Shown: positions 38,168 through 47,508, numbered from the stretch's first letter. The stretch is 64,000 nt of DNA from Hamadaea sp. (GCF_013362815.1 NZ_JABFVK010000026.1:1-64000), one strand, 5' to 3'. Numbers and translations are program-made. The notes: generated by a model not told the origin, from the sequence alone.

Positions 38168-38475
38168 TGTCCGGGACCATCGAGGTCTCCCCGCAGCGGC
38201 GCTGGTCCGCGGCGAGCTGGCTGTTCGACTGGACCGTCGGCTACCTCGCCGATCAGGTGACCGACGAGAAGCTCGCCGCCGAGCTGCGGGAGATCGTCGA
38301 CGAGAACCTCGGCTGGCTTGGCCTGGACGACTACGGACCCGACGCCCGCGCCGATCTTGTGGCCATCCTCCGGGATCGGATCGTTCCGGCTGCGGCCGTC
38401 GATCTGCCGGGCACTGTGGACGATCGGCCCGCTGTGCTAGCGCTGCTGCGAGAATTGGCTGACGCCACCGGCTAG
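38167..38475 (+). CDS. Probable immunity protein for the giant toxin
   Basis: This small 102-residue, acidic, helical protein has no signal peptide or membrane helix. The ATG shares its A with the TGA of the giant gene (TGATG), so it is translated by reinitiation straight after the toxin. Size, acidity, position directly behind the toxin tip and tight coupling are the hallmarks of polymorphic-toxin immunity proteins. I recognise no named immunity family. It most likely neutralises the C-terminal domain rather than the Tox-PL modules. It ends 4 bases from the convergent transglutaminase gene. Confidence 0.65.
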   Translation: MSGTIEVSPQRRWSAASWLFDWTVGYLADQVTDEKLAAELREIVDENLGWLGLDDYGPDARADLVAILRDRIVPAAAVDLPGTVDDRPAVLALLRELADATG

Positions 38476-38479
38476 CGCC

Positions 38480-40570
38480 TCAGCGCCACCACAATGGACG
38501 CGGGTCGAGCCACCAGAACAGGCGGCGGCGTCGGTTCGCCTTCCGGCGTACCCGGTGGATCAGGTCCGTCGCCTGCGCCACGGCCGGTCCGGCGGCGAGG
38601 TCGGCTTCCGGCTCCGCGAATTCGGCGCGGTTCACCGCCTGTGCGAGGTCGTCACGCGGCTCGACCTGCACTGCGTCGCTGACTGCGGCCACGACTTCGG
38701 TTGCGGTCCAATGTGTTCTCAGGGGTACGCCGCCCAGCCGAGCGCCGTCCCTGAGTTCCGCCCAAGCTCCCCGTACGCGTTCGGCGTCACCGGCGACGGC
38801 CAGCCGGGTGCGGCTGCGCCGGATTCGGAGAAGCGCCACGACGGCGAACCCCAGCGGGAACACTGCCGTGATCCGGGCCAGCCAGAGCCACGATCCGCGT
38901 ACGCCGTCGGCCGGTTCCGCCTCCGGCGTCATGATCTCCACGTCCGGGGCGGCCGACGGGTCCGCGCCGGGATCGGCGGAGTCCTCGGGGACGGCCGACA
39001 ATGACGGCCGGGGCGACGCCGACGGAGCAGTCGTGCTGGTCACGGGCGGCGCGGTGACGTCGATCGCGACCCAGCCGACCGGTTCCAGGTAGATCTCCGG
39101 CCACGCCCGGGCGTCGGCGGCGGTCACGGTCACCGGGCCGGTGCCCGTGGCGGCGGTGAATCCCACCACCACCCGGGCGGGGATGCCCAGCGCACGGGCG
39201 AGGACGGCGTACGCGGTCGCGAACTGCTCGGAGGTGCCCCGGCCACCGCCGGCTGCCGGAGCGCCGGTGAGGAACCGGACGATGCTCGGATAGCCGCTGC
39301 CGCCCGGGGCTCGGGGATCGTAGCGATACGTCGTCTTGAGCCACCGCGCCAGGTTGAGCGCCTGGGCGTAGGGCAGGCCGTCACCGGCGGCCGTCAACGC
39401 CAGCTCCGGTATGCGCCCGGTGTTGCCCGACGGCAGCTCCCGATACCGGTCGAACTCCGCCGAGCGGGGCAATTGCGCCGTGGCCAGCTGAGCCGGGGTC
39501 GGGGCCGGGACGGCCGCGTCGACGGCGTACGCGAGACCGGGGCGGAGCCCGTCGGTGACGGCGACCGCGCCGGAGGCCTCGTCCACCGCGATGGCGACGC
39601 CTTCGACCCGGCGAAGTCCGTCCGGTACGGGGAGCCACGTCCCGCTGAGCTCGGCGACGGTGATCTCGGCGTGCACGTCGTCGGCGGCGATCCCGGAGTC
39701 CCGTACGCCACCCCGCTCGCCACCGGCCGCCCGATACGTCGTGGCGGGCAGCCAGCTCGTGCCGTCGAAGTCACCGAGCACCGCCCAGCGCAACGTCACG
39801 GGGCGGTTCGCGGTGACCCGCAGCAGCGGCTGCTCCGGGTGCACTCCCCAGCGCCCGACGAGGCTCAACGGGTGCGTCTGCGGCGGGGCCTGCACCGGCG
39901 CGACCACGTACGCCCGCAGATCCGGTGGAGCCGCGGTGACTCCGGTCAGCAACGGTGGCGTCAGGAGCAACGTGCCACCGGCGAGCGCGACGGCGACCGC
40001 CACCGCCCTGGCGAGCCGCAGCAACCGGGGCACTGCTCTGCGCGTATAAGCCGGAAGTGGACGGACCACCACGAGCAGCAACGCGAGCGCGGCAACGAGC
40101 ACAGCGGTCCGGCGGTAGTTCGTCCCGGCGTGCGGGCCGGCGAGCACGAGCATCGTCGCAGCCAGTGCCACCAGGGGCAACGCCGCCGCACCCGGACGGC
40201 GGCCCCGGGTCAGCGCGGAGCCGGCCGAGACGGCGAGCCAGGTGGCGGCGACCGGCAGGGCCAAAGTGTCCACTCGCGACGGAACCGGCGTGGCACTCGT
40301 GAGCAGACGGGCTCCGGCGTGGGTGAGCGAATCGGTAAGCGTGCCCGGGCCTGGGAGCCAGCGGCTCAGTCCGAACAGGACGCCGCCGAGCGCTGCCGCC
40401 GTGACGACGACGTGCCACCGGCGTCGCGGAATCAAGCCGAGCAGGGCCGCGCCGAGGGCCGCTCCGACGATCGCGAGCACCGCCTCGCGTCCGATGTAGA
40501 GCCCGGCGATCTGGCTGCCGGCGGCAGCTCCTGCCAGGGCCAGTGCTACCGCGACGACGATGCGTTCCAC
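38480..40570 (-). CDS. TgpA-type membrane transglutaminase-like protein, catalytic residues replaced
   Basis: In this 696-residue protein the N-terminal 200 residues hold about five or six membrane helices. An outer transglutaminase-like domain spans about 400-520, one helix follows at about 575, and a cytoplasmic tail closes the protein. The family motif G-x-C-EQFA reads GTSEQFA (Ser at about 447), and the His of DAHAW is Arg in DARAW (about 488); the Asp in AIDVTAP remains. Thus Cys and His of the triad are both lost, and cross-linking or protease activity is unlikely. The GTG start at 40570 has a GGAG site and overlaps the DUF58 gene by 25 bases. DUF58/TgpA pairs are typical. Confidence 0.8.
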   Translation of the reverse strand: MERIVVAVALALAGAAAGSQIAGLYIGREAVLAIVGAALGAALLGLIPRRRWHVVVTAAALGGVLFGLSRWLPGPGTLTDSLTHAGARLLTSATPVPSRVDTLALPVAATWLAVSAGSALTRGRRPGAAALPLVALAATMLVLAGPHAGTNYRRTAVLVAALALLLVVVRPLPAYTRRAVPRLLRLARAVAVAVALAGGTLLLTPPLLTGVTAAPPDLRAYVVAPVQAPPQTHPLSLVGRWGVHPEQPLLRVTANRPVTLRWAVLGDFDGTSWLPATTYRAAGGERGGVRDSGIAADDVHAEITVAELSGTWLPVPDGLRRVEGVAIAVDEASGAVAVTDGLRPGLAYAVDAAVPAPTPAQLATAQLPRSAEFDRYRELPSGNTGRIPELALTAAGDGLPYAQALNLARWLKTTYRYDPRAPGGSGYPSIVRFLTGAPAAGGGRGTSEQFATAYAVLARALGIPARVVVGFTAATGTGPVTVTAADARAWPEIYLEPVGWVAIDVTAPPVTSTTAPSASPRPSLSAVPEDSADPGADPSAAPDVEIMTPEAEPADGVRGSWLWLARITAVFPLGFAVVALLRIRRSRTRLAVAGDAERVRGAWAELRDGARLGGVPLRTHWTATEVVAAVSDAVQVEPRDDLAQAVNRAEFAEPEADLAAGPAVAQATDLIHRVRRKANRRRRLFWWLDPRPLWWR

Positions 40571-41706
40571 AGCCGCTCCGGCAAGGCGGTGACGAGCTCT
40601 GCGGCGGTCGGCGCGAACACCGCCCCTTTCAGCGGGTCCTCGGGCGGCGGGCCGACCACGGCCGCCCCCACGCTGCGGTAGCGCGCCGACAGCGCACCGA
40701 GCAGGGTGAGGTCGGCTTTGGCCCCGGTGACCAGCAGAACCGCGTCGCCCGAGGTATGCAGAGTCAGCCGCGCGCGCAGCTCGGCGACGTCCCCGCCGCC
40801 GATCGTCAGCCGGACCGCGGCCAGCTGGTCGAGCCCGGTCTGGGTCTGACCGATCGACCGCTCTCCCCCGATGCCGGACGCGAGCAGCATCCGCAGTTGG
40901 CGGCCGCTGTCCACAGTGGCGACGACGACCGAGGCCGCTACCTCGACGGCTTCCTCGAAGGCAGCGGAGTCCGAATAGGAGGCGAGCCGGTCGTCGAGGA
41001 CGAGCACGAGCCGGGCGACCGCCGCGTCGACGTGCGTACGCACCATGAGCGTGCCCGCCCGCGCCGAGGTACGCCAGTGGATGTGCCGCAGGTCGTCGCC
41101 GGGGACGTATTCGCGCAACGCGTGGAAGGTGATGCTGCCCGCGTCGACCAGGTCTCGTTCGCCTTCGATCTCGGCCGCCGTCCCGCTCGCACCCCGGTCG
41201 AGCCGATGCCAGGCTGGCCACACGGTGAACGTCTCGACCGGACCGGCCGGGCGGGTCACCGACCACAGCCCGAGCGGATCGTCGCGGCCGACGCGTACGG
41301 GTCCGATGTGGAACACGCCACGACGGCCGGTCGGCAGCGAGAAGCTCACCCGCGCGGGCAGGCCCGGATTGGCGTGCACCGCCGCGCGTCCCGACGGCAG
41401 ATCGTCGCGATCGCCGCCCGCTTCGCGCACGGGATCGGTGAAGGTGAGCAGCCGCCGGAACCGGCCGAGCACCACGACGTCCGCTGTGGCCATGGCCGGT
41501 TCACCGCGGCGTACGCGACGCGGCTCGACCAGCCGGTCGACGACCACCCGGGGCGGCGACAGCGCCCACAGCGAACTGAGCGCGACGGCGGCCAACCCCG
41601 CCGCGCCGAGCATCACCATCTCCCGGTACGCCAGCAGCAGCCCGGTGGTGAGCAGGGCGGCGGAGCAGACGGCCGTCGTCAGCCCCCGCGCGGTCGGTCT
41701 GGTCAA
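40546..41706 (-). CDS. DUF58 domain-containing membrane protein
   Basis: The 386-residue product has two N-terminal membrane helices (residues 9-47) and a DUF58 signature, FHALREYVPGDDLRHIHWRTSARAG (as FHALREYVPGD then LRHIHW), at about residues 194-215. A von Willebrand A-like region, LVLVLDDRLASYSDS, follows. DUF58 proteins sit next to MoxR ATPases and TgpA transglutaminases; here no MoxR is present. It starts with TTG, overlapping the preceding stop as TTGA, so it is coupled to the fibronectin gene. It is part of the five-gene minus-strand T7SS-associated operon. Confidence 0.8.
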   Translation of the reverse strand: MTRPTARGLTTAVCSAALLTTGLLLAYREMVMLGAAGLAAVALSSLWALSPPRVVVDRLVEPRRVRRGEPAMATADVVVLGRFRRLLTFTDPVREAGGDRDDLPSGRAAVHANPGLPARVSFSLPTGRRGVFHIGPVRVGRDDPLGLWSVTRPAGPVETFTVWPAWHRLDRGASGTAAEIEGERDLVDAGSITFHALREYVPGDDLRHIHWRTSARAGTLMVRTHVDAAVARLVLVLDDRLASYSDSAAFEEAVEVAASVVVATVDSGRQLRMLLASGIGGERSIGQTQTGLDQLAAVRLTIGGGDVAELRARLTLHTSGDAVLLVTGAKADLTLLGALSARYRSVGAAVVGPPPEDPLKGAVFAPTAAELVTALPERLWNASSSR

Positions 41707-44372
41707 CAGTTCGGCAGCGCTTCCACGTCGTCACCGTTGTCGAACCGCAGCCACACCCAGGAGATCCAGTTCCCGTCGGGTAGCCGGAGCCAGTGATCGC
41801 CTTCCTTGTTGTTGTTGTAGGGACCGGCGTTCTGGTTCTCGCCGTGGACCTTGCAGACCACGGTGATGTGCGAACCGTCGGAGACCCGGCGGACGACCGA
41901 GCCGTTGTCGTTGCTGTCGCCGTAGACGGGCAACCCCTTGGAGCAGAACGACGGGTCCGGGTTGCTCGCCGAATCCGTGCAGGTCACGGTGGCTCCATAA
42001 CCGCTGGGCGGGGCGTCGGTCCTCTGCGAGGCGGTGTCGGTGGCCGATCCGGCGAACGTCGTGATCTTCGCCGTGACCGTGTACTGCGTGTCGGCCGTCA
42101 ATCCGGTGATCTTCGCCGGCGAGGAGCAGTCGGAGACCGTCTTGCCGCCCGCGCTGAACGTGCAGGTCGCGGCGACTCCGTCCCCGTCCGCGGTGAAGTT
42201 CACCGTGATCTCCGTCTGGGTCGCGCTCGTCGACGAGATGGCGATCTTCGGCGGGTCGGGCTGCGCGATCGGCACCTCCACGATCGGGCCCATCCCGTCC
42301 GCATTGATCGCCGCGACCTGGATCTTCGTCAGGCCGGCCGCCGTCACCGTCGCGGTGCGAGCGTTCGGGCCGGCCGTCGCGATGCGGTTCTCGTTCTGAT
42401 CGCAGATCGCGTACGCGGTGATCGGCGAACCATGTGCGTCCGCGGCCGACCAAGTGATCACGTAGGTGTTCGGGCCGGTCTGCTTGGCGACGACGTTTCC
42501 GGGTGCGCCCGGGGCGTAGTGGACGGTCACCGCGTTGCTCGCAGGACTGTCGTCGCTGGCCGCGCCCGCCGAGTTCCGGGCGCTCACCGTGAACGTGTAG
42601 GACGACCCGGCGGTCAGGCCGGCGAACCGGGCACTGGTTCCGGTCACGGTCTGCGGCGGATTCGCCCCGGCCGCGCCGTCCTTGCGTGGGGTCACGACGT
42701 AGTCGGCGGCGTCGGCCACCGTCGGCCAGGTCACCTGGACCGCACCGGTCGGTTTGCCGTCCGAACCCGTCTCCAGCTGCGCCGTCGGCGCGGCGGGAAC
42801 GGCCGGCGGCGGGGCGGCGGCCGGAGTCACCGGCTCCGACAACGCGGGCGGGCCGTCGCCGACCTTGTTCGTGGCGTACACGCGGAAGCGGTAGGACGTG
42901 CCGTTGGCGAGCCCGGTGATCGTCGTCTGCACCGTCGTGCCGCCCACCTGCACCCGGCCGCCGCCGCCTTCCTCCCAGGTCACCGTGTACGCCTGCACCG
43001 CCGCCGAGCCCGGCTTCGCCTTGCCCCACGACAGGCGTACGCGGCCGTCTCCGGCCAGCGCCGTCACCGGCACCGGCGGCCCCGGGCGCTGCGGCTCGGC
43101 CCGCACCGTCGGCGATGGCCGCGGACTGGCCGGATGCTTGGTCGGCTCGCCGCCCGGCTTGTCCGACGGCTTGCCCGTCGGCGGTTGCTGCGGCTCGGGC
43201 GAGGTCGTCTGCGCCGGTTGGGTCGTCGGCGTCGGCGTGGTCTCCGGAACCGGGTCGTACTTGTCCACCTTGGACGTCTTGCCGTCCTCGTCGACCATCA
43301 CGGCCGTCGTCGTGTCGGGCGAGTTGATGAACAGGTGCTGTTCGCGTACCTCGAGTTCGACGGTGGTCTGCGGGGAACCGACCTGGATGCTCCCGGCCGG
43401 ATCGCCGTCGGGGGTCACGACCCGGACCGAACCGGTCGCCTGGTCGGCGATGTAGACCTTGCCGGCGAAGCTGACGGCGGGCTGTTGCGCCGCCACCTGC
43501 GCCTCGGCCGGAGTGAGCGCCACCGTCGCGACCGGTGTGCCCTTGGCGACGTCGCCGATGGTGACGATCTTCCGTTCGGCCGGAAGCGTGATCGCCACCG
43601 TCGAGCCCACGGTACGCGCCGGCACGATCGCGCTCGCCAACGCCGCCGGAGAGGTCACCTTGCGGGTCGGCGTCGCGCCGACGACGGCGATCTGGTTGCC
43701 GCTGCGATCGACGACGACCGCGCCGTCGTCGAGTACCGTCAGCGCCTGCTCGTGCCCGGGATCGGCGACGGCCTCGGTCCGCTCCACGACGATCTTGCGG
43801 TCCCGCACGGCGAGCGCGATCGCGATGCCCTGGCTCGGCACCCCCAGCCACAACCGGCCGGACTTGTCGAACGCGCCGCCGACCAGAGGGCCGGGTAGCC
43901 GCAGCTGGTCGCCGATCGCCTGCAGAGTCCCGGCGTCGACCGGGCGTACGAAGCCCCGCGTCCGGTCCACCACGATCGCGGTCGCCCCGTCGAGCAGCAC
44001 CGCCGTGTCCTCGACGGTGCCGAGGTCGAGCGACCCGGAAAAGCCCATCCGGGTCAAGTCGATGGAGGTCACGCGACCGGTGAACAGATCCTGGAGGATC
44101 ACATACCGATCGCTCTGGGTGACCCTGACCTGGTGACCCTGGGCGTCGATCATCGGCTGGCGCAGCGAGACGTTCCCGGAGACCGCGTTGACCTGCGAGG
44201 CCTCACCGACCTGCTTGCTCCACAACCACGAGGCGCCGTCGGCGACCGCAGGCCGCTGGCCGGTCGCGCCCAGGGCGAAGACGGTCGCGCCGAGCGCCGC
44301 GACGACCGCCAGGACGATACCCGTCGGGTAAACCTTTCCGAACCTCTTCGAGTGCCGCAGCCGCATCATCAT
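41703..44372 (-). CDS. Membrane-anchored beta-propeller / fibronectin III / SH3-like surface protein
   Basis: This 889-residue protein has an N-terminal membrane helix (about 15-38) with a short cytoplasmic end. A propeller-like region occupies about 45-370 and a Pro/Thr linker about 380-440. Four fibronectin-type repeats follow at about 440-790, with landmarks such as YTVTWEEGGGG and TSYRFRVYATNKVGDG. The C-terminal 95 residues, with four Cys and HWLRLPDGNWISWVWL, look like a bacterial SH3-type domain. It is probably anchored in the membrane and reaches into the wall beside the T7SS pore. Three ATG codons in a row (44366-44372) follow GGAGG; the first is chosen. Confidence 0.75.
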   Translation of the reverse strand: MMMRLRHSKRFGKVYPTGIVLAVVAALGATVFALGATGQRPAVADGASWLWSKQVGEASQVNAVSGNVSLRQPMIDAQGHQVRVTQSDRYVILQDLFTGRVTSIDLTRMGFSGSLDLGTVEDTAVLLDGATAIVVDRTRGFVRPVDAGTLQAIGDQLRLPGPLVGGAFDKSGRLWLGVPSQGIAIALAVRDRKIVVERTEAVADPGHEQALTVLDDGAVVVDRSGNQIAVVGATPTRKVTSPAALASAIVPARTVGSTVAITLPAERKIVTIGDVAKGTPVATVALTPAEAQVAAQQPAVSFAGKVYIADQATGSVRVVTPDGDPAGSIQVGSPQTTVELEVREQHLFINSPDTTTAVMVDEDGKTSKVDKYDPVPETTPTPTTQPAQTTSPEPQQPPTGKPSDKPGGEPTKHPASPRPSPTVRAEPQRPGPPVPVTALAGDGRVRLSWGKAKPGSAAVQAYTVTWEEGGGGRVQVGGTTVQTTITGLANGTSYRFRVYATNKVGDGPPALSEPVTPAAAPPPAVPAAPTAQLETGSDGKPTGAVQVTWPTVADAADYVVTPRKDGAAGANPPQTVTGTSARFAGLTAGSSYTFTVSARNSAGAASDDSPASNAVTVHYAPGAPGNVVAKQTGPNTYVITWSAADAHGSPITAYAICDQNENRIATAGPNARTATVTAAGLTKIQVAAINADGMGPIVEVPIAQPDPPKIAISSTSATQTEITVNFTADGDGVAATCTFSAGGKTVSDCSSPAKITGLTADTQYTVTAKITTFAGSATDTASQRTDAPPSGYGATVTCTDSASNPDPSFCSKGLPVYGDSNDNGSVVRRVSDGSHITVVCKVHGENQNAGPYNNNKEGDHWLRLPDGNWISWVWLRFDNGDDVEALPNC

Positions 44373-44468
44373 CGTCCCGGTGCCTCCACGGTCTGATGTT
44401 GTCGAAAGATGTGGATCCGCCGCACCCACCACAAGCGACGACAGCGTATCGCGCGGGTGTTTCGCGCG

Positions 44469-45068
44469 CTATACGCACCAAGCAGCCAAGCGCAACAAGG
44501 CACGGCACGTCGCAGGCTTCGCCCGTTCGAGGAGATCGGGCCCGAGCTGGGAAAACGCTTTGTCGGACGGCACGACGAAGCGATCCGGACCGGACTGTCC
44601 ACTCCGGCCGATCGTCGCTCGTCTGGTGGCGGCCGCGGCGGCGTGCACCCGCGCCAGTGCCTTCGCCTCTCCTCTACCGTCCTCATCGGTCACGACAAGA
44701 ATCCGGTCCGCTGTGGACAAAAGCACCCTCATGGTGCGGCTCGCATGGACACCGAGATCCAGCAGCAGAACGCTGTGCCGCTTGCGCAAATCCTCGACGG
44801 CCTCCAGTGTGACCTGGTCCGTCCACATCGTCTCGGCTGCCACGTGTACGCCCACGATCGGCGGTGCTTCGAGCAGTCCCGCGTACGCGATCCGGCCGGG
44901 CCACAACGCGGCCAGGGTCGCACCGATCCCGGCACACACGGAGGTCACTCCGACTCCCCCGGCTCCGGCGCAGACCGCCACGACGCGGCAGCTCGCCGGG
45001 AGACGCCGGAGCGCCGCCGCCGCAGCCCGTTCCTCGGCGACCTCGTCCGGATCGGTGAACCACTTCAC
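44469..45068 (-). CDS. MinD/ParA-like protein with degenerate P-loop
   Basis: The 199-residue product has the MinD/ParA order: strand and P-loop region VVAVCAGAGGVGVTSVCAG, then SVLLLDLGVHASR and ILVVTDED. The canonical deviant Walker A (KGGVGKTT) has lost both lysines here: the sequence is GAGGVGVTS. ATP hydrolysis is therefore doubtful. Other T7SS loci carry MinD-like proteins such as EspI with intact P-loops. The GTG start at 45068 overlaps the stop of the EccD-like gene as GTGA. It is likely a cytoplasmic partner of that membrane protein. Confidence 0.65.
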   Translation of the reverse strand: MKWFTDPDEVAEERAAAAALRRLPASCRVVAVCAGAGGVGVTSVCAGIGATLAALWPGRIAYAGLLEAPPIVGVHVAAETMWTDQVTLEAVEDLRKRHSVLLLDLGVHASRTMRVLLSTADRILVVTDEDGRGEAKALARVHAAAAATRRATIGRSGQSGPDRFVVPSDKAFSQLGPDLLERAKPATCRALLRLAAWCV

Positions 45069-46084
45069 GGTTTCGCCAGCGGATCGGCCAGGTCGGCCAG
45101 CCCGGTCGCCGCCACCACGACGACCACGGTGGCCGCGGCGACGAGGATTTCGGCGACCCGGAGCAGGCGACTGCGACCGGTGCGGCGACTCCGGGAGCCG
45201 AACGCGATCGTCAGGACCAGCACCGCCCCCAGCCCGGCGGGCAACGCCCACTCCTCGCCCAGCAGCAGTACGCGTACCGCACCGGCCAGGACGATCGCAG
45301 CAGCAGCCGCCCGCAGCGGGAGGACCTGACGCGTACGCGCGAACAACCGCGAGCGCAGCCACAACAGCAGCGCCACGCCGAGCGCCAGTGCGACGTCCCG
45401 GTGGTCGCCGGTGCCGATCAGGACGACACCGCACACCCCGGCACCGGCTCCGAGTCCGGCGAGCCCGCCGACCAGATGTTCTCCGGCGACGTGCAGCGAT
45501 CGATCAACCTGCTCGGGTGGGATCGCCTGCGCCGCCGCCCGAAGGCGGAACGACGCCTCCGCCAGGCCGCCCGCGCCGAGGGCGAGCCGGGGCAGCAGCC
45601 CGATGCCGAGGACGATCGCCAACGGCACGACCCGCAGCGGTTGCCGGACGTCCGAGCCGAGCGCCGTCCAGGCTGCCACCGCAGCCGCCACCATCGCGAG
45701 CACCAACAGAGCAGTCGCAAGTGGACGGCCCACGCCCAGCAGCCGCCCGGTGAGGGTCACGATCCCGGCCGCGCAGACCGTGGCGGCGGCCACCGCGACC
45801 ACCGGCACCCGGTCGAGCAGCACGGTGCCCAGCCACCCGGCGAGCGCGGCCCAGAGCCCGGCCACCGCCAGCAGCGCGGTCACCGGGCCCGCCCCGGTAC
45901 GCCGTCGGCCCCACCAGGCGAGCACCAGCGCCACGACGACGGCGAGACCGGCGGTGGCAACGGTCGTCCAGCTCGCACCACGGGCGGTCGGCAGCAGGAT
46001 CGCTCCGCCCAGGACGGTCGCGGCGGACCAGAGCGCGAAGGCCGGTTGCAGCGTCCCGTCCTGCCGGTCCTCCGTCACCGCCAC
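45065..46084 (-). CDS. EccD-like multi-pass membrane protein without ubiquitin domain
   Basis: The 339-residue protein has about ten or eleven membrane helices and only a short N-terminal tail. The helix pattern and segments such as LRSRLFARTRQVLPLRAAAAA and DRSLHVAGEHLVGGLAGL parallel the eccD product of this locus (LRSRAFATVRHRVPLLAVG; SDRLLTGLLGGA). It is a second EccD-type channel protein that lacks the YukD domain. The GTG at 46084 is the chosen start, although GTG 46078 is possible. It heads the minus-strand operon running to 38480 and is divergent from the propeller gene. Confidence 0.7.
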   Translation of the reverse strand: MAVTEDRQDGTLQPAFALWSAATVLGGAILLPTARGASWTTVATAGLAVVVALVLAWWGRRRTGAGPVTALLAVAGLWAALAGWLGTVLLDRVPVVAVAAATVCAAGIVTLTGRLLGVGRPLATALLVLAMVAAAVAAWTALGSDVRQPLRVVPLAIVLGIGLLPRLALGAGGLAEASFRLRAAAQAIPPEQVDRSLHVAGEHLVGGLAGLGAGAGVCGVVLIGTGDHRDVALALGVALLLWLRSRLFARTRQVLPLRAAAAAIVLAGAVRVLLLGEEWALPAGLGAVLVLTIAFGSRSRRTGRSRLLRVAEILVAAATVVVVVAATGLADLADPLAKP

Positions 46085-46175
46085 ATGATCCGGCCTCGCC
46101 GGTGACGGCGCAACCCTATGCTGTGCGGGACGGATGCAACCAGATGCGCCGCAGAAGCGTCGGCAAGGTGTGACC

Positions 46176-47504
46176 GTGATCGAGCTGGGAATTCCCGAGG
46201 ACCACGAACCGGGGTCGGCACCCGCCCCGCCCTGGCTGCGCGGCTGGGGCGTACGCCGTCCGCTGGTGGCGCTCGCCGCCGCCGCGATCTGCCTCGCCCT
46301 GCTCGGCGCGGCCGCACCCGCCGCCCCCGGTACGCCGATCCACCGCGTCGACGGCATCGGCGCGCAGGACGCGTACCAGGTCGTCGGGGATGTCCTGGTG
46401 ACCTATCACTGGGGACCGAGTTCCCGGCTGACGGCGTTCGACCTGGCCAGCGGCGTACGCCTTTGGCAGCGGGACCTGCCGCTTCCGCTCGGCGGCACCG
46501 AGTCGATCGGCGACCTCCTCATCGTGGTCACCGCGCCGGAGATGCCCGACCCCGAGTCTCCGACACCGGCGGAGGAAGCGGCGAATCTCGCGGCCAGCAC
46601 GGTCACGGCGTACGCGGTCGGGTCGGGCGAGGTGCGGTGGAGCCGGCCGGGAGCGCTCTACGGAAGTATCGAGAGCGAGCTCCTGCTCATCCGGCCACCC
46701 GGTCCGCAGGCTTGGCTGGAGGCGGCCGAACCGGCGACCGGGACCACTCGGTGGCGGCGACCGTTGGCACCGCCGGGCAACTGGATGGTCGCCTGGTACC
46801 CCGCGAACGGCTTCGGCGGGTACGCCGACAACCTCGTCGAACTCTCCGCCGACGGCACGGTGACCTTGATAGACGTCAAGAACGGCGGCCCGACCGGCGC
46901 GGGTCACGTCCCACCCGGCGGCAGTCTGGCGTTCGCCTGGAACGGCGTCCTCGGCATCCGCTACGGCCCGGTGACTCCGGCCGACGGCGGCGGCGTCGAG
47001 CGGCGGCTGGACATCTACGACATCAAGACGGGCTTCACTCGACTGTGGACGGCGCAGATCCCCACGAGCGACATGTCCCCGTGCGGCCCCGATCTGCTGT
47101 GCGACTGGTCGTCGTCCGGCGAGAAACGGTTCGTCCTGCGTACGGGTGAGGACGTGACGGCCCGGGAGGCGACCCGGCAATCGGTCCTGGACCGGCTGCA
47201 GAGCGCCCGGATGGCCATCTGGAACGTGCTGAGCATGGACGACGACCGGTCACTGGTCTTCATCTCGCCGAGTCCCGGGCAGGCCGGCTGGCTCGGGCAG
47301 TTCGACGCGAACGACCCCGAGCTGCAGGTGACTCCCTTGATCCACCTGCCCGGCCCGATCGACCAATGCTCCATCAGCGAGCTGTGGCTGGTCTGTTCCG
47401 ACAGCAACGAGGGTCGCGCCATCGGCGACGGTCACGCGTACGCCATCCGCCGCGCCGACTTGGCGGCCGCGCCAGGACTGCGGCCGACGCGTGACGCAGA
47501 CTGA
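46176..47504 (+). CDS. Membrane-anchored PQQ-like beta-propeller protein
   Basis: About 442 residues, with one membrane helix (about 29-50) after a short cytoplasmic end. Blade motifs of the PQQ-enzyme repeat type follow: TAFDLASGVRLWQRDLP, VTAYAVGSGEVRWSRPG, EAAEPATGTTRWRRPL, and later a Cys-containing part CGPDLLCDW and CSISELWLVCSD. It lacks PQQ-binding catalytic residues I could identify, so a structural BamB-like role at the outer face is likely. AAGGTG lies 5 bases before the GTG at 46176; an ATG at 46134 is an alternative. It belongs to the T7SS region by position, divergent from the EccD-like gene. Confidence 0.65.
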   Translation: MIELGIPEDHEPGSAPAPPWLRGWGVRRPLVALAAAAICLALLGAAAPAAPGTPIHRVDGIGAQDAYQVVGDVLVTYHWGPSSRLTAFDLASGVRLWQRDLPLPLGGTESIGDLLIVVTAPEMPDPESPTPAEEAANLAASTVTAYAVGSGEVRWSRPGALYGSIESELLLIRPPGPQAWLEAAEPATGTTRWRRPLAPPGNWMVAWYPANGFGGYADNLVELSADGTVTLIDVKNGGPTGAGHVPPGGSLAFAWNGVLGIRYGPVTPADGGGVERRLDIYDIKTGFTRLWTAQIPTSDMSPCGPDLLCDWSSSGEKRFVLRTGEDVTAREATRQSVLDRLQSARMAIWNVLSMDDDRSLVFISPSPGQAGWLGQFDANDPELQVTPLIHLPGPIDQCSISELWLVCSDSNEGRAIGDGHAYAIRRADLAAAPGLRPTRDAD

Positions 47505-47508
47505 ACTC

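Noticed and set aside
41793-43898. Plus-strand frame opposite the fibronectin protein
   Set aside because: The Arg/Gly/Asp-rich product has no domain, while the sense frame has clear fibronectin repeats.
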